10,790 nucleotides of DNA from Lachnospiraceae bacterium. Lineage in GTDB: Bacteria > Bacillota_A > Clostridia > Lachnospirales > Lachnospiraceae. The stretch is taken from contig JAGZJD010000071.1 in NCBI GenBank assembly GCA_018365895.1, positions 1 to 10,790 of the forward strand, in the 5' to 3' direction. Position 1 is the stretch's first letter. Each line of letters begins with the position of its first letter. Shown here in pieces: positions 7,501 to 10,790 of the stretch. The notes beneath the pieces are model-generated. The model was not told where the DNA came from. It searched no databases and saw only the letters and a list, made by a program, of their open reading frames with translations. The position numbers were made by a program, and so were the translations under genes.

Positions 7501-8534
7501 CTTATTTTGTGAAGTTTACAAAGGATGCAGCTTGGTTTATAAGAAAAAATCCGGGACGTACATATAGTTTGAAGGAAATGTTTACCGGAAAATATGATGT
7601 GGAGAGAAATGGAGAAGTTGCATGGAAAGCAGGGTCTAAAGGAACAATTGTCACAGTAAAAAAACAGTTGTTAAAAAATAATATTCTTGTGACGAGAAAA
7701 GCATATGAGGTAAAAGGCAGTTTGTTTGATCAGCAGATTATGAAGAAAGGAAAGGGACAGATTCCGATCAAAGCAAATGATGACAGGCTATCCAATATAG
7801 AAAAATACGGTGGATATAATAAGGCAACAGGAACTTACTTTATGCTTGTGAAATCAAAAGATAAAAAGGGAAAGGAAATGAGGTCGATCGAATTTGTTCC
7901 GTTGTATCTGAAGGATGTGATTGAACAGGATGAAGAGGCAGCATTAGAGTATCTTAGAAAAGAAAGAAATCTAAGAGAACCGGAAATTCTTGTTAAAAAA
8001 ATAAAAACGGATACATTATTTAAAGTGGATGGATTTAAAATGTGGCTGTCGGGGCGTACAGGGAATCGATTGATTTTTAAAGGAGCGAATCAATTGATTT
8101 TATCTGAGGAAGATAGCAGGATTTTAAAGAAAGTTGTGAAGTTTAATCTGAGAAGAAAAGAGAATAAGAATGTAACAATAATGGAAAAAGATGAAATTAA
8201 TACAGAAATACTCCTACAGTTATATGATACATTCTTGTGGAAGATTCAAAATACCATATATGGAATCAGGTTATCGGCGCAAGAGAAAACTTTGAAAGAA
8301 AAGCGAGAGACATTTAGAAGTCTTTCTTTAGAAGAGCAGACACTTGTTTTATATGAAATTTTACATATGTTTCAGTGTCAGAGTGTTTCAGCAAATTTGA
8401 AAGCTATTGAAGGTCCGGGAAATGCAGGGATTTTAGTTATGAACAATAACATTACAAACTGTAATCAGATTTCTATTATAAATCAATCTCCAACGGGAGT
8501 GTATGAACAAGAGATTGATTTGTTAAAGGTATAA
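4518..8534 (+). CDS. cas9: Cas9 endonuclease, type II-A
   Basis: A 1338-residue crRNA/tracrRNA-guided DNA endonuclease. RuvC-I is FLGLDMGTGSLGW with catalytic D10, followed by the arginine-rich bridge helix (about 50-66). A long REC lobe spans roughly 67-730. RuvC-II is RVFVEMAREK with E766. The HNH domain contains YDIDHIYPQ with D846 and H847, and N870 stands 23 residues after H847, the same spacing as D839/H840/N863 in S. pyogenes Cas9. RuvC-III is VREMNDLHHAKDAY with H982 and D985. A C-terminal PAM-interacting region of about 240 residues follows. All catalytic residues are present, so the nuclease should be active. The start has AGGAGG (4505-4510), 7 nt upstream. Cysteines C356, C359 and C379 in the REC lobe form a CxxC...C group of unknown meaning. 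The PAM cannot be read from sequence. It is the first gene of cas9-cas1-cas2-csn2. Confidence 0.98.
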   Translation: MEQNYFLGLDMGTGSLGWAVTNDKYEVLRKHGKALWGVRLFESANTAEERRGFRTARRRLDRRNWRLQILQELFAEEIAKVDPGFYLRMKESKYYPEDKRGLSGECPELPYALFVDKNFTDKDYHQQFPTIYHLRKMLMTTNQVPDIRLVYLAFHHMMKHRGHFLLHGNINEIKEFNTTFFQFIQNIKNEELEFNLSIGDEECLEIEAILRDQNITKSAKKSKLWKLLGAKTACEKGILNLIVGGKAKLSDIFNNKDLEDSERPSISFDDNGYEDYIGVIEDELGEQYYIIESAKAVYDWVVLADILKDSQSISDAKVKIYEKHKKDLAYLKTLVKKYMTKAEYEQIFVKTEEKLCNYCGYIGMTKKNGRKIDLKSKRCNKEEFYDFLKKTVLKKLENVEDCIYLKEELEKGTFLPKQVNKDNGVIPYQIHQYELEKIIDNLADKIPLLKEKGDKIKQLFAFKIPYYVGPLNGEKFSWAVRKNDNKIYPWNFNEVIDLEESAEMFIRRMTNKCTYLYGEDVLPKDSLLYSKFMVLNELNNLRLNGEKISTELKQRIYEEVFCRTRKVTQKKLKKYLCIEGIADKEVEISGIDGEFKASLTAYHDFKEKLTGVELSQKDKEGIILDIVLFGDDKKLLKKRIEKKFPDLTETQKKCICTMSYKGWGRLSKKFLEEIETPAPETGEAWNIITALWETNDNLMELLSKKYLFEDAIEEFNCKDQTPKLTYKTVEDLYVSPAVKRQIWQTLKVVKEIEKVMGEKPKRVFVEMAREKQENKRTESRKKQLQDLYKACKTEERDWVTELGKYEDHQLRSDKLFLYYTQKGRCMYSGEVIRLEDLWDNRKYDIDHIYPQSKTMDDSLNNRVLVKKEYNAKKSDVYPIAKDIREARGPFWRSLLEGGFISKEKYERLTRKEEFSDRELAGFIERQIVETRQGTKAVAEILKQALPEIEIVYVKAKTVSQFRQAYQEDAAFIKVREMNDLHHAKDAYLNIVVGNTYFVKFTKDAAWFIRKNPGRTYSLKEMFTGKYDVERNGEVAWKAGSKGTIVTVKKQLLKNNILVTRKAYEVKGSLFDQQIMKKGKGQIPIKANDDRLSNIEKYGGYNKATGTYFMLVKSKDKKGKEMRSIEFVPLYLKDVIEQDEEAALEYLRKERNLREPEILVKKIKTDTLFKVDGFKMWLSGRTGNRLIFKGANQLILSEEDSRILKKVVKFNLRRKENKNVTIMEKDEINTEILLQLYDTFLWKIQNTIYGIRLSAQEKTLKEKRETFRSLSLEEQTLVLYEILHMFQCQSVSANLKAIEGPGNAGILVMNNNITNCNQISIINQSPTGVYEQEIDLLKV

Positions 8535-8536
8535 GT

Positions 8537-9409
8537 ATGAGTTGGAGGATAATTGTTATCTCCAAGCGAGCAAAACTGGATTTGCAATTAGGATATATGG
8601 TTGTGCGAAGTGAGGAGATAACAAAAATTGTTTTGAGTGAGATCTCAACAATATTAATCGAATCTACAGCAGTATCTTTGACAACAAGTTTGCTGGCGGA
8701 ATTGTCAAAAAGAAAAATAAAGGTTATCTTTTGTGATGAAAAGAGAAATCCATCAGCAGAATTGATCAGTTATTATGGAAGTCATGATACAAGTAATAAA
8801 ATTCGAAAGCAGATTGCATGGAAACAAAGCACGAAAGAAGCTGTTTGGACAGAAATTGTGACTGAGAAAATCAGAAAACAAAAAGAGTTCCTCGAGGCGC
8901 TCGGAAAGGAAGAGTCAGAGTTATTATCATCATACTTAAAGGAAATAGATTGGAATGATGTCACCAATAGAGAAGGTCATGCTGCGAAAGTATATTTTAA
9001 TGCAGTATTTGGTATGGATTTTACGAGGACAGAAGACAGTATTATTAATGCAGCATTGAATTATGGTTATACTATTATTTTGTCGGCTTTTACAAGAGAA
9101 ATTGTAGCGAATGGTTATTTGACACAGTTGGGAATATTTCATGATAACATGTTTAATCAATTTAATTTAGCTTCTGATCTTATGGAACCTTTTAGAGTAT
9201 TGGTTGATCGTGAAGTTTTTGGACTGAATCTCACAAAGTTTGAACATGAGGAAAAAATGCAGTTGGTTAATATATTAAATCATGAAGTGAAAATAGACAA
9301 CAAAATACAATATGTAAATAATGCGATAAAGATTTATTGTAAAAGTGTTTTTGAAGCTTTAAACGAAGATGATAGTGCTTTGATCCGATTTTATAAGAAT
9401 GAGTTATAG
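8537..9409 (+). CDS. cas1: Cas1 integrase, type II
   Basis: A 290-residue Cas1, the catalytic subunit of the Cas1-Cas2 complex that inserts new spacers at the leader end of the array. An N-terminal beta-rich domain (about 1-85) precedes the helical catalytic domain. The expected metal ligands are visible: E146 in NREGHAAKVYF, H202 in GIFHDNMFNQFNLA and E217 in DLMEPFR. Length is normal for type II Cas1. It starts 2 nt after the cas9 stop codon with AAAGG (8525-8529) 7 nt upstream, inside the end of cas9, so it is probably on the same transcript. Its end overlaps cas2 by 11 nt. Confidence 0.97.
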   Translation: MSWRIIVISKRAKLDLQLGYMVVRSEEITKIVLSEISTILIESTAVSLTTSLLAELSKRKIKVIFCDEKRNPSAELISYYGSHDTSNKIRKQIAWKQSTKEAVWTEIVTEKIRKQKEFLEALGKEESELLSSYLKEIDWNDVTNREGHAAKVYFNAVFGMDFTRTEDSIINAALNYGYTIILSAFTREIVANGYLTQLGIFHDNMFNQFNLASDLMEPFRVLVDREVFGLNLTKFEHEEKMQLVNILNHEVKIDNKIQYVNNAIKIYCKSVFEALNEDDSALIRFYKNEL

Positions 9410-9719
9410 ATTTATGAGGGTATTGGTGTTTTTTGATTTGCCGGTTGTGAAAAGTGAGCATAGAAGGGCTTATGCAAGGTTTAGGAAATTTCTGCTGAAG
9501 AATGGTTTTATGATGTTACAAGAATCGGTTTATTGCAAACTTGCTTTAAATGGAGCAGTTGCAAATGCGATTATTAGTAATGTACATAAAAATAAGCCGG
9601 AGGAAGGTCTCGTACAGTTATTGACAGTGACAGAGAAACAATATGCAAAGATGGATATAATTGTAGGGGATATTAAAAGAGAAGTTTTAGATAGTGATGA
9701 AAGGTTGGTGATTCTGTGA
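9399..9719 (+). CDS. cas2: Cas2, spacer-integration complex subunit
   Basis: A 106-residue Cas2, the dimeric bridge between two Cas1 dimers during spacer integration. The ferredoxin-like start MSYRFMRVLVFFDLP has the conserved aspartate D13, and FRKFLLKNGFMMLQESVY continues the family pattern. I chose the ATG at 9399, which overlaps cas1 by 11 nt, because streptococcal type II-A Cas2 proteins also begin MSYRYMR. The ATG at 9414 (MRVLVFF) is the alternative. Neither has a strong ribosome binding site, so translation is probably coupled to cas1. Its stop TGA overlaps the GTG start of csn2. Confidence 0.96.
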   Translation: MSYRFMRVLVFFDLPVVKSEHRRAYARFRKFLLKNGFMMLQESVYCKLALNGAVANAIISNVHKNKPEEGLVQLLTVTEKQYAKMDIIVGDIKREVLDSDERLVIL

Positions 9720-10387
9720 AATTAGTTTCTTCTGAATTGTCATATGCAGTGTTATCGGATAAATATCAAGTGACAGAATGGGTTATAGAATCACCTGACC
9801 TTTTTGCTCGGTATGCTCAAGAGCTGGCATGTCAGTGTAATGGAGAAGACGGGAACTTTGTTTTGTCACAGGGCGATAAGATTGTAGAAATGGCGAAGTA
9901 TATGGAAGTTGTCTTTAATCCATTAGGTGTTGATATCAATAACAAAAAAATAATAAATAGGCTGTATCTGGAGTTGGATCAATTGGCAAAACAAGAAGAC
10001 ATGTATTTACAGACCGTACAAATTAGGCATTATCTTTTGGAATATTTGATGGAATTGGAGCAAAAGAGTGAGTACATTTTAGATTTTGAACAAGAAATTG
10101 ATTTGACATTAATATTTAAAGCGGCAGGAATAAAACATGGGATTATAGAAGAGGATTATCTGGAAAGATTGATTCGATATATGAAGGTTGTATCACGAGT
10201 ATTAGGAATTAAAATAATAACTTTTATTAATCTTAGGAGTTATTTGAATGATGTGCAGATGGAACAATTACTAAAGGAAGCAATTTGTCAGGAAATTCAA
10301 ATCTTGCTTGTCGAAAATCAAGAAAGGACTTGTTTAAAAGACACATTTCGTTATATTATAGATAATGATAAATGTGAGATTTATTAA
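9716..10387 (+). CDS. csn2: Csn2, type II-A adaptation protein
   Basis: A 223-residue protein, the expected size of short-form Csn2. Sequence similarity within this family is low and I see no single catalytic motif, as Csn2 is not an enzyme; the call leans on size, position and general pattern. Features seen include the N-terminal beta-type start (KLVSSELSYAV), a central helical part rich in E, K and L (about 80-125) and the stretch GIKIITFINLRSYL near 163-176. Known Csn2 proteins form tetrameric rings that slide on double-stranded DNA ends and help spacer acquisition. Its position directly after cas2 and its absence from types II-B and II-C define this locus as II-A. The GTG start at 9716 overlaps the cas2 TGA by 4 nt (GTGA), with GAAAGG (9699-9704) upstream. 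Confidence 0.9.
   Translation: MKLVSSELSYAVLSDKYQVTEWVIESPDLFARYAQELACQCNGEDGNFVLSQGDKIVEMAKYMEVVFNPLGVDINNKKIINRLYLELDQLAKQEDMYLQTVQIRHYLLEYLMELEQKSEYILDFEQEIDLTLIFKAAGIKHGIIEEDYLERLIRYMKVVSRVLGIKIITFINLRSYLNDVQMEQLLKEAICQEIQILLVENQERTCLKDTFRYIIDNDKCEIY
10330..10359 (+). promoter_or_regulatory. candidate promoter of the CRISPR array
   Basis: Within the 3' end of csn2, -35 TTGTTT (10330-10335) and -10 TATTAT (10354-10359) are 18 bp apart. The expected start is near 10366, which would put the whole leader into the pre-crRNA. No terminator separates csn2 from the array, so read-through from the cas operon is also possible. Confidence 0.35.
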
Positions 10388-10441
10388 GTGCTTGAGTGCG
10401 ACATTTTATGCAGATGAGGGCATTTCATTTTTGGATTTGAG
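10388..10441 (+). promoter_or_regulatory. CRISPR leader with leader-anchoring sequence ATTTGAG
   Basis: Only 54 bp separate the csn2 stop from the first repeat, so the functional leader may reach into csn2. The last seven bases, ATTTGAG (10435-10441), abut repeat 1 and are identical to the leader-anchoring sequence that directs Cas1-Cas2 integration in streptococcal type II-A systems. This sets array polarity: leader on the left, newest spacer first. A degenerate anti-repeat lies at 10390-10412. Confidence 0.8.
10390..10412 (+). repeat. degenerate inverted copy of the CRISPR repeat in the leader (anti-repeat)
   Basis: GCTTGAGT (10390-10397) is the exact reverse complement of the last 8 bases of the repeat. 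ACATTTT (10401-10407) matches the next block after a 2-nt gap, and TGCA (10409-10412) can pair beyond that, using one G-U. About 21 pairs with a repeat are possible in the leader RNA, with small internal loops. The role is probably a leader-repeat RNA fold; a decayed tracrRNA remnant is the alternative. Confidence 0.6.
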
Positions 10442-10675
10442 GTTTGAGAATGATGTAAAAATGTATGGTACTCAAGCGACGATACGATTGCAGGGTACGC
10501 GCCGAAGGTTTGAGAATGATGTAAAAATGTATGGTACTCAAGCTTGTAGCCTCTCTTACATCGCCTTTACACGGTTTGAGAATGATGTAAAAATGTATGG
10601 TACTCAAGCCTTCTACTGTCATGTTTGACAGTGCAGAAAGTTTGAGAATGATGTAAAAATGTATGGTACTCAAGC
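10442..10675 (+). CRISPR. type II-A CRISPR array, 4 repeats and 3 spacers
   Basis: Four identical 36-bp repeats lie at 10442-10477, 10508-10543, 10574-10609 and 10640-10675. They begin GTTTGAGAATGATG and end GGTACTCAAGC. The three spacers are each exactly 30 bp (10478-10507, 10544-10573, 10610-10639) and unlike each other. The repeat matches the tracrRNA anti-repeat at 4417-4451, which ties the array to this cas9. All repeats are intact, with no decay at the last one, unless a degenerate fifth repeat begins at 10706. The first spacer should be the newest. Spacer 3 is nearly palindromic. Because the 66-bp unit is divisible by 3, spurious open frames with repeated peptides run through the array on both strands. 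Confidence 0.98.
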
Positions 10676-10739
10676 AAACAAAGACGAGGTCGGTCCTATG
10701 TCAAGATTTAGTACAAGTTAAAATGAGGTTTTCCTCATC
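10676..10739 (+). other. post-array flank: spacer-sized segment, tracr-like motifs and a small hairpin
   Basis: The 30 nt after the last repeat (10676-10705) have the length of a spacer. At 10706, where a fifth repeat would begin, the sequence is ATTTAGTACAAGTTAAAAT, weakly like a repeat. It shares TTTAGTAC with the tracrRNA 5' end and resembles the tracrRNA AAGTTCAAAT segment. A 6-bp hairpin ATGAGG-TTTT-CCTCAT (10723-10738) follows. With four T on its minus-strand side it could be a weak terminator for a minus-strand gene entering from the right. No gene is supported here. Confidence 0.35.
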
Positions 10740-10790
10740 TTAACCTGCCAGCTGCAATTCGTCTTGCTGAAGCCTACGATACAACTCTTC
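10740..10790 (-). CDS. possible 3' end of an unidentified minus-strand gene (partial)
   Basis: Read leftward from the window edge, 16 open codons (EELYRRLQQDELQLAG) end in TAA at 10742-10740, and the small hairpin at 10723-10738 follows. That is the layout of a gene end, and the base composition is richer in G and C than the cas genes. Against this, the opposite strand from 10727 reads GFPHLNLPAAIRLAEAYDTTL, which resembles the end of an XRE-type helix-turn-helix domain but lacks a normal start codon and has TGA just upstream at 10724-10726. Fifty-one bases cannot decide between them, and I do not recognise the protein. Confidence 0.25.
   Translation of the reverse strand, partial: EELYRRLQQDELQLAG

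Noticed and set aside
4518..8534. A new class of Cas9-like effector
   Set aside because: Domain order, catalytic residue spacing, length and gene order all fit ordinary type II-A Cas9, so novelty at the system level is not supported.
10388..10441. A second complete tracrRNA in the leader
   Set aside because: Only the outer part of an anti-repeat is present. There is no lower stem, nexus or terminator, so it is reported as a leader anti-repeat instead.
10365..10673. Open frames on both strands across the CRISPR array with a repeated peptide (RFENDVKMYGTQA on +, STIHFYIILKP on -)
   Set aside because: The 66-bp repeat-spacer unit is a multiple of 3, so any open frame simply repeats. These are by-products of the array, not a repeat protein.

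Overview
The window looks like chromosomal DNA of a low-GC Firmicute, most likely in or near the Lachnospiraceae (Clostridia). This rests on the AT-rich base composition, strong AGGAGG-type ribosome binding sites, and the style of the Cas9, Fic and YeiH proteins. The taxonomic call is inference from protein appearance, not from a database search.

Left third (1-2554), housekeeping transport: the first 20 codons of a LysR-type regulator run leftward off the window, divergent from a YeiH-family putative sulfate/sulfite-type exporter. The shared intergenic region holds two opposed promoters, an 8-bp-arm palindrome and three direct TATCAT half-sites. A strong terminator follows yeiH, then a 12-TM-type cation:proton antiporter with a DD motif.

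Middle (2555-4265), two Fic genes: the first is a pseudogene with an in-frame stop and a frameshifting deletion, although its FIC catalytic motif survives. The second is intact and has an N-terminal helix-turn-helix, an SNAIEG inhibitory motif and a complete FIC motif. Its promoter has a perfect 9-bp-arm inverted repeat over the -10 and start site.

Right (4266-10790), a complete type II-A CRISPR-Cas locus. A tracrRNA on the minus strand, with its own promoter, anti-repeat, stem-loops and terminator, lies back to back with cas9. It is followed by cas9 (1338 aa), cas1, cas2 and csn2, all on the + strand, tightly packed or overlapping. A short leader ending in the ATTTGAG anchor follows, then four identical 36-bp repeats with three 30-bp spacers. 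Cas1-Cas2-Csn2-Cas9 would acquire spacers at the leader end. The pre-crRNA would pair with the tracrRNA, be processed by a host RNase III, and guide Cas9 cleavage.

The system type is known, so I do not claim a new one. The most interesting structural details are RNA features. A degenerate anti-repeat sits in the leader and could fold onto the repeats. A 10-bp self-hairpin at the tracrRNA 5' end overlaps a candidate cas9 promoter. One spacer is nearly palindromic. The sequence just after the array shares motifs with the tracrRNA. The last 51 bases hold the edge of something I cannot identify with confidence.
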